Positions 16,611-25,229 of a stretch of DNA of 64,000 bases are shown here, piece after piece; position 1 is the first letter of the stretch, and each line of letters opens with the position of its first letter. The translations under genes and the position numbers were made by a program. The notes under the pieces were generated by a model. The model had not been told where the DNA came from and did no database searches. It was given only the letters and a program-made list of their open reading frames with translations. This DNA comes from Chloroflexota bacterium (lineage in GTDB: Bacteria; Chloroflexota; Anaerolineae; Anaerolineales; Anaerolineaceae). Location of the stretch: positions 2,294,001 through 2,358,000 of the forward strand of contig CP069394.1 of NCBI GenBank assembly GCA_016887485.1. The letters run 5' to 3'.

Positions 16611-17423
16611 ATGGGGTTGATAAAACGAGGGTTCAATCTTGTGTTGGTGGGTTTAATTTTCATGATGACCGCCTGTACTTCCTCGAGCCCACAATCAGAT
16701 AATTCTACTGAATCGCCGGATTGGCAGGCTACGGTAACAGCGTTCAGGGATTTCGTCCGGGGGCAAAATCTCACAGATGATGATATCGTAAATGATATTC
16801 CTGATCCACAAGGGGATTTTGATCCGAATGAACTGCTGGAATATCTACCTCATTTGCACCTCAAACCTGGATATACATTGGATTATGTCTATTTTGAGGG
16901 GGCAATTAGCGGCGAACCATTCCTTTATGTTCGCAGGATTACCGACCCACCATTGGATAACGCCTGGGCCTATCTGGATCAAAGTGAGGAATGTGAGCAG
17001 GGAGCTAATCCAACCGCCTGCCACTATTGGTATTTTATTGAGACGGATGGCAGCGAAGAGGGGTATTTTGAGCTGGTGCTGTTGAAAATGATGGGCGGCC
17101 AATTTTATTTGTTTTGGCATTCATGTTATGACGATGTGGAGATTGTTGCCAGCGAAGAGCGGTTGATTGAATTGGTCAATTCGATCGGACGCGATGATTC
17201 AAGCATTGAGCTGACTGAAACTCAAAAGAGAGAAGCTTTGAAGATTGACCCCACCCCGCAAATCACCTTTGGGCCAGGAAGAGTCAAAGTTCGAGTAGTG
17301 TGGTTTACTCATTGGGGGGGATTTACGGAAACAATCTATACAATATCGACTCATTCACTAACGAAAATTATCCCGAGCTTTTCCAGGGCTCTTGTTAAGT
17401 ATGATTGTGGCATTATCTATTGA
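16611..17423 (+). CDS. Lipoprotein of a tandem paralog family (copy 1)
   Basis: A 270-residue exported lipoprotein: signal peptide with lipobox LIFMMTAC (lipidated Cys22), then a short Ser-rich linker. The globular part carries the signatures shared with copies 2 and 3: FDPNELLEYLPHLHLKPGYT, CHYWYFIETDGSEEGYFEL, MMGGQFYLFWH, VASEERL, a Trp-Gly-Gly strand (VVWFTHWGGF) and a terminal YDCGIIY. Several Cys are conserved (CEQG...CHY, DCG), consistent with disulfides outside the membrane. ATG 16611 is chosen because GGAGGG lies just upstream and the signal peptide is then compact. No known family is recognised. Confidence 0.75.
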   Translation: MGLIKRGFNLVLVGLIFMMTACTSSSPQSDNSTESPDWQATVTAFRDFVRGQNLTDDDIVNDIPDPQGDFDPNELLEYLPHLHLKPGYTLDYVYFEGAISGEPFLYVRRITDPPLDNAWAYLDQSEECEQGANPTACHYWYFIETDGSEEGYFELVLLKMMGGQFYLFWHSCYDDVEIVASEERLIELVNSIGRDDSSIELTETQKREALKIDPTPQITFGPGRVKVRVVWFTHWGGFTETIYTISTHSLTKIIPSFSRALVKYDCGIIY

Positions 17424-17468
17424 GAGTCGCGGATTTTTTAGATTGCAGCATTTCAAGGTGAGGGTGAT

Positions 17469-18434
17469 ATGAGACCAATTAATCGATATATCTTGATAAC
17501 AGTGACAATCTGTTTGCTCTTTTCGCTGACAGCCTGCAACCTGTTTGGGAAGGATACTACGCAGACGCCCACGGCGACCCAACCGACTGCGACCGCTACG
17601 GAGACTTTGCAGCCAACGGCGACATCAACGGTGACGCCGACCGCGACGCCAACGGTTACTCCGACCGCGGCACCGACCAGAACGCCGGTCACCAGGCTGG
17701 ATGATGGTGATGGCGGGCAGAACATGAACTACTGGCAAGATACGGTGACAGCCCTAAGGGTTTTGGTTGGTGAACAGCAGCTCCCGGATTATTATCTCGA
17801 TCCCGAGGCTCCTGTGACAGAGGAAGAGTTTGACCCAAATCTGCTTCTGGAACCTTTAACCCATCTGCATATGAGGTCAGGCTATACGTTGGATTTTGTC
17901 TATTGGATGAGTGATCTGGGTGGATACCCAATCATCTATGCCCATAAGACGACTGTTGCCCGTTTTGAAAGTATTGAAGCCTTCGATGCCGCATATGGCG
18001 AATGTAACATCGAAACTAACCCGGCATCCTGCCATTATAGCGATTTAATTGAGACGGATGGCAGTCAGGAGGGTTATTTTGAATTGAGCCTGGTGCAAAT
18101 GATGGGGGAACAGTTTTATCAATTCTGGCATGCCTATTACAATGACCTCCAAATTGTTGCCAGCCAGGAGCGGTTGGAAGAAATAATTGAAATGAATGCC
18201 AACGAAGATTTTGGCTATAAGTTAACTGAAGAGCAGATCAATGCTGCCCGGGAGATTGACTTCACGCCGGTTGTGGTGATTGATAGTGATTCAGTCACTG
18301 TCCGGTTCGTTTATTTTACCTATTGGGGTGGCTTCTACGATGTGACAGTCGAAATCCTTTTAACAAGGCCCTACCAATATGAATTGATCGAAGAAGATAA
18401 TGTTGTCCCATATGATTGCGGGGTCTTGTTCTAA
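17469..18434 (+). CDS. Lipoprotein of a tandem paralog family (copy 2, Thr/Pro-rich linker)
   Basis: A 321-residue lipoprotein with lipobox LLFSLTAC (Cys23). It is longer than its neighbours because of a Thr/Pro/Ala-rich stalk at about residues 34-76, built of TPTA- and TVTP-like units typical of Chloroflexota surface proteins. The globular domain matches copies 1 and 3: FDPNLLLEPLTHLHMRSGYT, ASCHYSDLIETDGSQEGYFEL, MMGEQFYQFWHAYY, VASQERL, FTYWGGFYDV and terminal YDCGVLF. It starts 45 bases after copy 1 and ends next to copy 3. The stalk presumably lifts the domain off the membrane or through the cell wall. Confidence 0.78.
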   Translation: MRPINRYILITVTICLLFSLTACNLFGKDTTQTPTATQPTATATETLQPTATSTVTPTATPTVTPTAAPTRTPVTRLDDGDGGQNMNYWQDTVTALRVLVGEQQLPDYYLDPEAPVTEEEFDPNLLLEPLTHLHMRSGYTLDFVYWMSDLGGYPIIYAHKTTVARFESIEAFDAAYGECNIETNPASCHYSDLIETDGSQEGYFELSLVQMMGEQFYQFWHAYYNDLQIVASQERLEEIIEMNANEDFGYKLTEEQINAAREIDFTPVVVIDSDSVTVRFVYFTYWGGFYDVTVEILLTRPYQYELIEEDNVVPYDCGVLF

Positions 18435-18478
18435 GCAGGGTTAATGGTATGGATTCTATTGGAGAAAAAGGGGTCGCA

Positions 18479-19312
18479 ATGAAAACCTCGAAACGTTGGG
18501 TCTTAATGCTTCTAACTGTGTGCATGCTCTTTTCGTTATCTGCGTGCAGTTGGCTGGGAATTGAAGGCAGGCTTAATCCCATCTCAACGCAAAAGACCGC
18601 CTCGGCCATCACGGCCCTGGTGCGCAGCCAGCCTTTCCCCGAACAATATTACGATGCCGTGATATATGATCCTGAGGTTGTATTTGATCCCAACCAGCTC
18701 TTGGAAGCCCTAACCCATCTGCGGATCAAACCGGGTTACACTTTGGATTTTGTCTATTACTTAGATTTTGGTTTCGATACCGGATATTCAATTGTCTATT
18801 CTCATAAAACAAGCGAGCCACGTTTTGAGACTGTTGAAGAATATCAGGCACAATTAGGCGAATGTGACCCTGATCTCAATCCGACTTCCTGTGAATGTAC
18901 GGATTTCATCGAAACTGATGGGACCAAGGCGGGCTATTTTGAGTTTGTTTTATTTGACATTATGCGATATCAGATTTATCGGATTGGTCATGCACAATAT
19001 GGTGAAAATGAAGTAATTACCAGCAAGGCGCGCTTGGATGTGTTGTCTGAGGAGATTGGGAGCCCACCTGAGGCCGGTAGCTATAGTTGGGGCAATCCTT
19101 TTACTGATCAGCAGAAACGGAGAATCCGGCAGATCGATCCCGTTCCAAGAGTCATTATTTTGGATGAAGAAGTGACCGTACGAGTGGTTATATTCTCAAG
19201 GTGGGGCGGTTTTTATGAAGTGACAGTGACCCTCGCGCCGGATATGCCGCACACGATTTTAAATATCGATTTAAAGAATTTAATTATGTATGATTGTGGC
19301 ATAATGTTTTAA
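18479..19312 (+). CDS. Lipoprotein of a tandem paralog family (copy 3)
   Basis: A 277-residue lipoprotein with lipobox MLFSLSAC (Cys23) and a short linker. It keeps FDPNQLLEALTHLRIKPGYT, CECTDFIETDGTKAGYFEF, a WGGFYEVTVT strand and terminal YDCGIMF, but MM..QFY.FWH of the other copies is replaced by IMRYQIYRIGHAQY, so it is the most diverged. The start at 18479 is chosen because AAGGGG lies upstream and the signal peptide then matches copy 2; an upstream in-frame start at 18416 would overlap copy 2. Function unknown. Confidence 0.72.
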   Translation: MKTSKRWVLMLLTVCMLFSLSACSWLGIEGRLNPISTQKTASAITALVRSQPFPEQYYDAVIYDPEVVFDPNQLLEALTHLRIKPGYTLDFVYYLDFGFDTGYSIVYSHKTSEPRFETVEEYQAQLGECDPDLNPTSCECTDFIETDGTKAGYFEFVLFDIMRYQIYRIGHAQYGENEVITSKARLDVLSEEIGSPPEAGSYSWGNPFTDQQKRRIRQIDPVPRVIILDEEVTVRVVIFSRWGGFYEVTVTLAPDMPHTILNIDLKNLIMYDCGIMF

Positions 19313-19368
19313 TCAAGGTTGTTGAATATAAGTATTTATTAAATCCGGCCATAGGCAGGAGCAAGGTT

Positions 19369-20223
19369 ATGGACATAAAACTAAAGCGATATGACGAGGC
19401 GGGGGCTTTCCTGGCGGCAGTGGGCGAGGAACTGTATGCCCAGACTGCGATCAACAACCTGATGCTCGGGATTTGTGAGCGTCTAGTGCAGGACCCGGCT
19501 GCCTATGATAATCCGCTTTTCATCTCAGTCCGTGGTCACTCCGGTGAACTGCTGCTGGCGGCTGTGATGACCCCGCCGCACAACCTGATTCTGGCGGAAG
19601 GGGTGGATTTTGGGTTGGGACTGCCCTCGTTGATCGAACACCTGCGAGAAAATAAAATTGGCATTCCCGGCGTGATCGGCTCTGTCGATTGCGCCGAGGC
19701 ATTTTATGAGCACTGGAAAAGCGTTACAGGGCTGGAGGGGGAGGTGGGGATGTACCAGCGGATCTATGAACTTCGCCAGGTCAACCTGCCGAAGATTCCT
19801 CCGGGACATTCCAGAGTGGCGTGGCCGGAGGATGCCCAACGGATTGCTGGATGGATCCAGGCGTTTGAAAATGAAGCGCTTGGCAAGGAGGAGCCCCTCA
19901 AGCCTGATTGGGCCGAGCGAGTAATTCATGAGGGGAAGATGTTCCTGTGGGTAGATGAGGGCCAACCGGTGGCGATGGCGATGAAAACCCGCCCGTTGAA
20001 GCATTCCATCACGGTCAGCGCGGTCTATACCCCGCCGGAACATCGCCAGCGCGGTTATGCCACCGCCCTGGTGGCGCGGCTCAGCCAGCACTTGCTGGAC
20101 ATGGGTTATGAATTCATTAATTTGTTCACCGATCTCGAAAATCCCACTTCCAATTCGATCTATCAAAAGATCGGCTATCGTCCGGTGATTGATTTCCGCT
20201 CCTACCGTTTCAAGCAGAATTAA
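19369..20223 (+). CDS. GNAT family N-acetyltransferase
   Basis: A 284-residue acetyltransferase. The C-terminal GNAT fold is clear: ITVSAVYTPPEHRQRGYATALVARL contains the Q/RxxGxA acetyl-CoA loop (HRQRGYATAL), and NPTSNSIYQKIGYRPVIDF is the closing motif. The N-terminal ~140 residues are a helical/beta extension typical of FR47-like two-part GNATs. ATG 19369 follows AGGAG; an in-frame start at 19294 overlaps the lipoprotein gene and lacks a ribosome site. The acceptor is unknown. A terminator hairpin follows at 20337. Confidence 0.82.
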   Translation: MDIKLKRYDEAGAFLAAVGEELYAQTAINNLMLGICERLVQDPAAYDNPLFISVRGHSGELLLAAVMTPPHNLILAEGVDFGLGLPSLIEHLRENKIGIPGVIGSVDCAEAFYEHWKSVTGLEGEVGMYQRIYELRQVNLPKIPPGHSRVAWPEDAQRIAGWIQAFENEALGKEEPLKPDWAERVIHEGKMFLWVDEGQPVAMAMKTRPLKHSITVSAVYTPPEHRQRGYATALVARLSQHLLDMGYEFINLFTDLENPTSNSIYQKIGYRPVIDFRSYRFKQN

Positions 20224-20336
20224 GAGAAACTCATCCCGGTTGATCTATTGCGGATGGATTGGATATTATCAAATTTGAAGTTCTACTCGATTTAGCCCTT
20301 AATGGCGTTGGTGGATTAACTATAAAACAAGGTTTG

Positions 20337-20370
20337 AAAAACGTCTGTTCATATTTAAACAGGCGTTTTT
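20337..20370 (+). terminator. Bidirectional-looking terminator
   Basis: AAAAACGTCTGTT (20337-20349) and AACAGGCGTTTTT (20358-20370) pair along 13 positions (one G-T) with an 8-base loop and T-tract. Confidence 0.8.
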
Positions 20371-20470
20371 AATCTGCCCAGGGAACAATTGGTAGTAGAC
20401 TTGTGATTGTAGTTGCTTTGTGATTAATTTTTACTGATTTAGTACGTGTTCCTTATTATGAAGGAAAAAT

Positions 20471-21706
20471 ATGACTGAAAATAAATTTGGGACAAAGATC
20501 AAATCGCTTCCCCGAAACGTCTGGGCGGTCAGTCTGACCAGCTTTTTTATGGATATATCCAGTGAAATGGTGATCAACATTCTGCCGCTGTTTTTGTCCA
20601 ATGTGCTGGGAGTCCAAACAAGCATCATTGGGATGATTGAGGGCATTGCAGAAGCCACCGCCAGCATCCTGAAGGTTTTTTCGGGCTGGCTGTCGGATAA
20701 GCTGGGAGGACGCAAGTGGATTGCCGTGGCTGGTTATGCCATCTCCGCCCTGGCGAAGCCCTTCTTTTATATTGCGGATACTTGGGGCGTGGTAGCCGGT
20801 GTTCGTTGGGCTGATCGGGTCGGTAAGGGCGTGCGGACTGCGCCGCGGGATGCTCTGGTGGCTGATTCGATTGAACCCAAGCAGCGCGGCCTGGCCTTTG
20901 GCTTTCACCGGGCTGCGGACACGGCCGGAGCTGTGCTTGGGCTCTTGATCTCGGCCTTGGTGATCTGGCTGGCCCAGTCCAATACGGTGAAGTTGGGCGC
21001 GAGCACCTTCAAAACGGTGGTCCTGATCAGTTTGGTGCCTGCGCTTATCGCTGTGCTCAGCCTGGTCATTGGGGCGAAGGACGTCAAGCGGGGTGAAGCC
21101 GTCAAAGCGCCCAAGATCACATTCAAAGGTCTGGGGAAACCTTTTCTGTTTTTCATGCTGATCGTGGGGATCTTTGATCTCGGTAACTCTTCGGATGCTT
21201 TCCTCGTGCTGCGGGCACAGGAACGCGGGATCAGCGTATTAGGCATTTTGATCATGCTGGCCGTTTTCAATATGGTCTATAGCCTGATATCCACCCCGGC
21301 AGGGGCTTTATCGGATAAGATTGGCCGGCGCAAGGTGATCATTGGCGGTTGGCTGATCTATGCCCTGATCTATTTGGGATTTGCCCTGGCCCAGCGCCCC
21401 TGGCATATCTGGGTCCTGTATGTGACCTACGGCATTTATTACGGTCTGGCTTATGGGACCGCGAAAGCGATGGTGGCCGACCTGGTTGCGCCGGAACTGC
21501 GTGGGACGGCCTATGGGACATATAACGCCATCCTTGGCATTATTGACTTCCCCGCTTCGCTGATTGCCGGTCTGCTCTGGCAGGGTGTTGGTGGGTGGAG
21601 CGGTTTTGGCCCATCGGCGCCATTCCTGTTTGGCAGTGGGCTGGCTTTCCTGGCAGCCATTTTAATGTTCTTCTGGAAACCAAAAGCGGTTGAAGTAACC
21701 GATTAA
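20471..21706 (+). CDS. MFS transporter
   Basis: A 411-residue major facilitator with twelve predicted helices. The loop 2-3 motif is GWLSDKLGGRK; the loop 4-5 region WADRVGKGVRTAPRDALVAD and the mirror loop ALSDKIGRRKV are typical of a widespread group of poorly characterised MFS proteins. FFMDISSEM in helix 1 is also characteristic of that group. AAGGA precedes the ATG. The substrate cannot be predicted; drug or metabolite efflux is possible. Terminators on both sides indicate a single-gene unit. Confidence 0.85.
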   Translation: MTENKFGTKIKSLPRNVWAVSLTSFFMDISSEMVINILPLFLSNVLGVQTSIIGMIEGIAEATASILKVFSGWLSDKLGGRKWIAVAGYAISALAKPFFYIADTWGVVAGVRWADRVGKGVRTAPRDALVADSIEPKQRGLAFGFHRAADTAGAVLGLLISALVIWLAQSNTVKLGASTFKTVVLISLVPALIAVLSLVIGAKDVKRGEAVKAPKITFKGLGKPFLFFMLIVGIFDLGNSSDAFLVLRAQERGISVLGILIMLAVFNMVYSLISTPAGALSDKIGRRKVIIGGWLIYALIYLGFALAQRPWHIWVLYVTYGIYYGLAYGTAKAMVADLVAPELRGTAYGTYNAILGIIDFPASLIAGLLWQGVGGWSGFGPSAPFLFGSGLAFLAAILMFFWKPKAVEVTD

Positions 21707-21732
21707 GAACTAACAATACTGATTTATTACCA

Positions 21733-21760
21733 TAAGACGCCTTAATAGGCGTCTTACCTT
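21733..21760 (+). terminator. Terminator of the MFS gene
   Basis: TAAGACGCC/GGCGTCTTA form a 9-bp perfect stem with loop ttaata, then CCTTTT. Confidence 0.8.
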
Positions 21761-21843
21761 TTAATATATTGACATTATTTTTCAATTGACTATACAATAA
21801 AGCTATTGAAATCTGGTTTTGAATATTCGGGGAGGAGGGCACG

Positions 21844-22785
21844 ATGACGATCTTCTGGACGATGTTCTGGCTGGGGTTTTTGGGGATTCCGCTGATATTG
21901 TTGTTGGGGACATTATTCATGGATAGTGGCTCAGCAGCATCCAATACTCATATCTGGGTTTATAAGGGTTCTAATCGTAAAGTCAAAGATGCTACCGTTG
22001 AGGAGGTCTGGAAGCGGCAGAATCCAGGCAAATCCTGGGATAAGCATCAATCCAATATTTATATTACCGTTACGATCATCCTTTGCGTGGGATTTTTGTT
22101 TTTATTAGCTAAACTGGCTGGGAGTATTTTTGCTCTGCCAACAGATCGGCCTGGGTTGAGGCTTTTTTGGCAGATCGGGGCACCCATTCTGGGCGCATTG
22201 ACAGCGGCAATATTTTATGGCCTCCAAACCCTCATCGAAAATTATAAATCCGGCTTTTTGAAAGCCCTTCATATTCTGGCATTGGTGTTGACGGCGGTTG
22301 GCGTGATTGGGGCTCTGGTGCTGACCTTCTTGAAACGCCCTTTGCCTATCTCCCAGCATTGGATCTGGGCCCCTGTTGGCGCCACAGCCTTTTTCCTGCT
22401 CGTGGACCAGATCTTAGGGGGTGCGAAGAAAGAAAGGGCCAGCAAGGGTGGCGGGAACCTTGAGGGCTGGGCCTATGAAGTTAAGTATATGGTTGCCAGC
22501 GGAATGGACATCAAGGATTTTCGAGCAATAATGGAATTTGCCATTTACCAATTGAAAGCAGGAGAATTGGACTGGAAAATCCAAAATGATAAATTCTTCA
22601 AGCAGACCGAGGATATCTTACTTGATCTTGTCCGGGGTAAATCAATGTCCATTTCGGATGACAAAATTTATTCCGCCAGCAGTGAGGTGACCAAGGCTGT
22701 TCAGGCTTTTTATTTCTACAGTGTGGAAAATTTCACCGGTTATGATATGCACCCAAGGATCAGAAAAGCGGTGACAAAGAAATAG
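21844..22785 (+). CDS. Multi-pass membrane protein with a C-terminal cytoplasmic domain shared with the protein at 23182
   Basis: A 313-residue protein. The N-terminal ~195 residues hold about five membrane helices (first helix FWLGFLGIPLILLLGTLF). From about residue 210 a soluble domain follows: AGELDWKIQNDKFFKQTE, ILLDLVRGKSM, VTKAVQAFYFYSV and MHPRIRKA. This region lines up with most of the small protein at 23182 (AGKLDPALEDKGFMQKTE, LLALLHG, VIAAAQVIYNYAV, IHPEIKGA), so the same domain occurs membrane-anchored and free, 400 bases apart. Ribosome site GGGGAGGAGG. No family is recognised. Confidence 0.7.
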   Translation: MTIFWTMFWLGFLGIPLILLLGTLFMDSGSAASNTHIWVYKGSNRKVKDATVEEVWKRQNPGKSWDKHQSNIYITVTIILCVGFLFLLAKLAGSIFALPTDRPGLRLFWQIGAPILGALTAAIFYGLQTLIENYKSGFLKALHILALVLTAVGVIGALVLTFLKRPLPISQHWIWAPVGATAFFLLVDQILGGAKKERASKGGGNLEGWAYEVKYMVASGMDIKDFRAIMEFAIYQLKAGELDWKIQNDKFFKQTEDILLDLVRGKSMSISDDKIYSASSEVTKAVQAFYFYSVENFTGYDMHPRIRKAVTKK

Positions 22786-23181
22786 GCCAGACCCAAAGGA
22801 CCAACAGTTCAATCACGAAAGGATTAATCCGCTGAACCCTACTGGGGAAGTGGGTGAATGACTTCCCTGGCAGGTGGTATTCGGGCGCGTAAATCTCTAC
22901 AATGGTTTTAACAGTCAGGATTGAAAAAGGGTTCTGGGGACTGACCAGGCTAACCAAAACTAGTGAAAACCAGTTTTCTCCTCTATGTTAGCGGAACCCA
23001 CGCCTTCAGGGAGCGTTACCTTAAGACGCTCCTTGTAGGTTAAGGAGAGAGCGCGAAAGCGCAGCAAATCTGAAGGCCGTTATGGTAGGATTAAAAATCT
23101 GAACCATAGCGGTTTTTGTTTTGCCACCTGGCGCACCCCTGTGGATTAGGTGAAATTTCCGAAAGGAAGGTGGAAATAATA
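22786..23181. other. Gene-free stretch of about 395 bases with one hairpin
   Basis: No credible gene. GGAGCGT (23010-23016) and ACGCTCC (23026-23032) form a perfect 7-bp stem that may terminate the gene at 21844 late or sit in the leader of 23182. Nothing else is evident. Confidence 0.35.
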
Positions 23182-23556
23182 ATGAAAGGTAAATCTGGCA
23201 ACCAAGTGGACCTGTTGACCTCGTGGGAGTTGATGGCGATCAATGTGCTATTAGCTGTTGAGCCCAAGGCGGATTTTGACGTGAATGCCGTGCAGGCAAA
23301 TATGCTGACCCTGATCGAGATGCTGGATGCCGGCAAGCTGGACCCGGCCCTGGAGGATAAGGGCTTTATGCAGAAGACGGAAGCGCTGCTGTTGGCACTG
23401 CTGCACGGGGACATGATTGACGTGGTCAACCCGGCCGTCTTTGGCGCGCGGCAGTCTGTGATCGCCGCGGCTCAGGTGATCTATAACTACGCAGTGGCCC
23501 GCGGGCTCTGGGCGATCCACCCGGAGATCAAGGGAGCGGCAGGGAAAGAGAAATGA
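23182..23556 (+). CDS. Small soluble helical protein sharing the domain of the membrane protein at 21844
   Basis: A 124-residue acidic, helical protein. ATG 23182 is chosen because AAGGAAGGTGG lies about ten bases upstream; an in-frame start at 23116 has no site. It aligns with the C-terminus of the protein at 21844 through LDAGKLDPALEDKGFMQKTE, LLALLHGDM, AAQVIYNYAV and IHPEIKGAA. Its stop overlaps the start of sfsA in ATGA, so the two are translationally coupled, suggesting related use, though no function is known for this domain. Confidence 0.72.
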   Translation: MKGKSGNQVDLLTSWELMAINVLLAVEPKADFDVNAVQANMLTLIEMLDAGKLDPALEDKGFMQKTEALLLALLHGDMIDVVNPAVFGARQSVIAAAQVIYNYAVARGLWAIHPEIKGAAGKEK

Positions 23557-24248
23557 AATTTGGCGAGCTGGTCCCGGCGACCTTCATCAAGAAGGGCAAC
23601 CGCTTCACCGCGGGTGTCTATCTTGAGAGTGGCGGCGCGACAACAGCCTATATCCCCACCACCGGAAGGCTCACCGGCGCGCTGCGGCCGGGATGCCGGG
23701 TCTGGCTGGAGGCGGCTGAGAACCCGGACCGCAAGACGCCCTACACGCTGGTGTTGAGTGAGCTGGCAGATGGGGGCTTATGTTCAGTGAACGCCTATAT
23801 GGCAAACTGGCTCTTCAGGGAAGCGGTGGAACTGGGGACGCTGGAGGCATTCCCCTATCCCCAAATTGAAGCGGAAGTGCCCTATGGACGCAGCCGGCTG
23901 GACTTCAGATTGTCGGATGGAGAAGCGGTCTGCTGGGTGGAGGTCAAATCCGTGACCTATGCTGAGGATGGGGTGGGGATGTTTCCCGATGCGCCGACCG
24001 GACGCGGGCGCAAGCACCTGGGTGAGCTGGAGAAGCTGGCTGCTGAGGGCCACCGCGCCGGTGCGGTTTTCATTGCCCAGCGTGAGGATGCCTGCCGCTT
24101 CGCGCCCTTCGAACGGATTGACCCGGACTTTGCAGCAGAGCTGCGGCGGGTGAGCGAACTGGGCGTGGAAGTGTTCGCCTTCCGCTGTGCTGTGAGTACT
24201 GAGGAGGTTGTGATCGCAGAGGAGATTGAGGTTACACTTTTACCCTAA
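23553..24248 (+). CDS. sfsA: SfsA family nuclease-like protein
   Basis: A 231-residue SfsA (sugar fermentation stimulation) protein. The N-terminal OB-like domain is followed by a restriction-endonuclease-like core: VPYGRSRLDFRL with the catalytic Asp, WVEVKSVT with the E-x-K pair, and the family signature FPDAPTGRGRKHLGEL. E. coli SfsA was described as a DNA-binding regulator of maltose genes; the fold argues for nuclease activity. It overlaps the upstream small-protein gene by four bases. Its GC content is high for the window. Confidence 0.92.
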   Translation: MKFGELVPATFIKKGNRFTAGVYLESGGATTAYIPTTGRLTGALRPGCRVWLEAAENPDRKTPYTLVLSELADGGLCSVNAYMANWLFREAVELGTLEAFPYPQIEAEVPYGRSRLDFRLSDGEAVCWVEVKSVTYAEDGVGMFPDAPTGRGRKHLGELEKLAAEGHRAGAVFIAQREDACRFAPFERIDPDFAAELRRVSELGVEVFAFRCAVSTEEVVIAEEIEVTLLP

Positions 24249-24284
24249 GCATATATGGAAAAAATAAATGGGAGTGGAATTAAG

Positions 24285-25034
24285 ATGGTTAATGATGAAC
24301 TAGTGAGCGAAATAACTCGTATCAATAATCATACAATAGGATTTAATTATAAATTTACTGAACAATCTGTATTAGCTAAGGAAATTACGATTTTAAATAA
24401 TGTTAATCAAGTGAACAATTCAATCGCGCTAATATCTATCCTATATGATGCAACTATTCAATATTTCTCAGGTTATGCCTTAAATATTATGAATGGTTTT
24501 CCGCTCTCCGCATTCTCTTGTATCCGTTCATTTCTTGAGACGGCTGCTATATGTTCTTGGTTATCTGATCCAAATATTATGGCTCTAGAAAGGTTGGCTA
24601 GACAGATCACTTATCGGATAAATGTTAGCAAATATTACGTTAAACCTTTCCGAAGCGAAGTTGATTACGAATCGTTACTTGAAGATAGCAAGACTTATTC
24701 AGAAGGTTTATTTAATGAATTACAAGTAGCAAGTTTCAAAAATGATAAATATAATATGCCTCAAATTTCAACGTTAATTGATGACCAGCTAGCTCAAAAG
24801 CCAATTTATTCATATCTATCAAATATTGTTCATGGGCATCATAGTGAGATAATTACATCTGCTGGTGAGGTTAAAAGCTCTATTAATATTCAAGATATGA
24901 AGAGAATTCCAATAGAAAGAAAAGTAAATCCTCAATTTGTTAATCAAATAGAAATTTGTATAAAGGACTCGTATATTATCCTTATTGAGAAAATGTGGAA
25001 TCTCTTTGGCTGGGACTTGAAATTAATTTTATAG
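24285..25034 (+). CDS. AT-rich hypothetical protein
   Basis: A 249-residue protein with composition and codon use very unlike sfsA just upstream, suggesting recent transfer. It contains hydrophobic helices (NSIALISILYDATIQYFSGYALN; FPLSAFSCIRSFLETAAICSWL) followed by a polar second half with YLSNIVHGHHSEI. Such His-rich helical proteins recall DUF5677-type orphans, but I do not claim membership. ATG 24285 is chosen because GGAG lies ten bases upstream; ATG 24255 is an alternative without a site. Neither neighbour gives a functional hint. Confidence 0.6.
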   Translation: MVNDELVSEITRINNHTIGFNYKFTEQSVLAKEITILNNVNQVNNSIALISILYDATIQYFSGYALNIMNGFPLSAFSCIRSFLETAAICSWLSDPNIMALERLARQITYRINVSKYYVKPFRSEVDYESLLEDSKTYSEGLFNELQVASFKNDKYNMPQISTLIDDQLAQKPIYSYLSNIVHGHHSEIITSAGEVKSSINIQDMKRIPIERKVNPQFVNQIEICIKDSYIILIEKMWNLFGWDLKLIL

Positions 25035-25211
25035 TAATGCGATTTTCTAAACGATATCTACATATAGCTTAGAAAAGTGATATTAGGTTTATGTACTTCA
25101 CTTGGTTATTACCACACTAAAACTTCTCTAGAAATTATCGAAGTTTAATAAATTTATCTCTGAATTTTTCTCCCTCTTTGCCCTTCACCTCTCACTATTC
25201 CCCATTATTCG

Positions 25212-25220
25212 TGATACACT
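25212..25220 (+). promoter_or_regulatory. Extended -10 promoter of mutS2 (leaderless layout)
   Basis: TGATACACT (25212-25220) is a TGn-extended -10 box ending nine bases before the mutS2 ATG. No ribosome site lies between, so the transcript probably starts at or next to the start codon. Confidence 0.5.
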
Positions 25221-25229
25221 TTCCATCGC

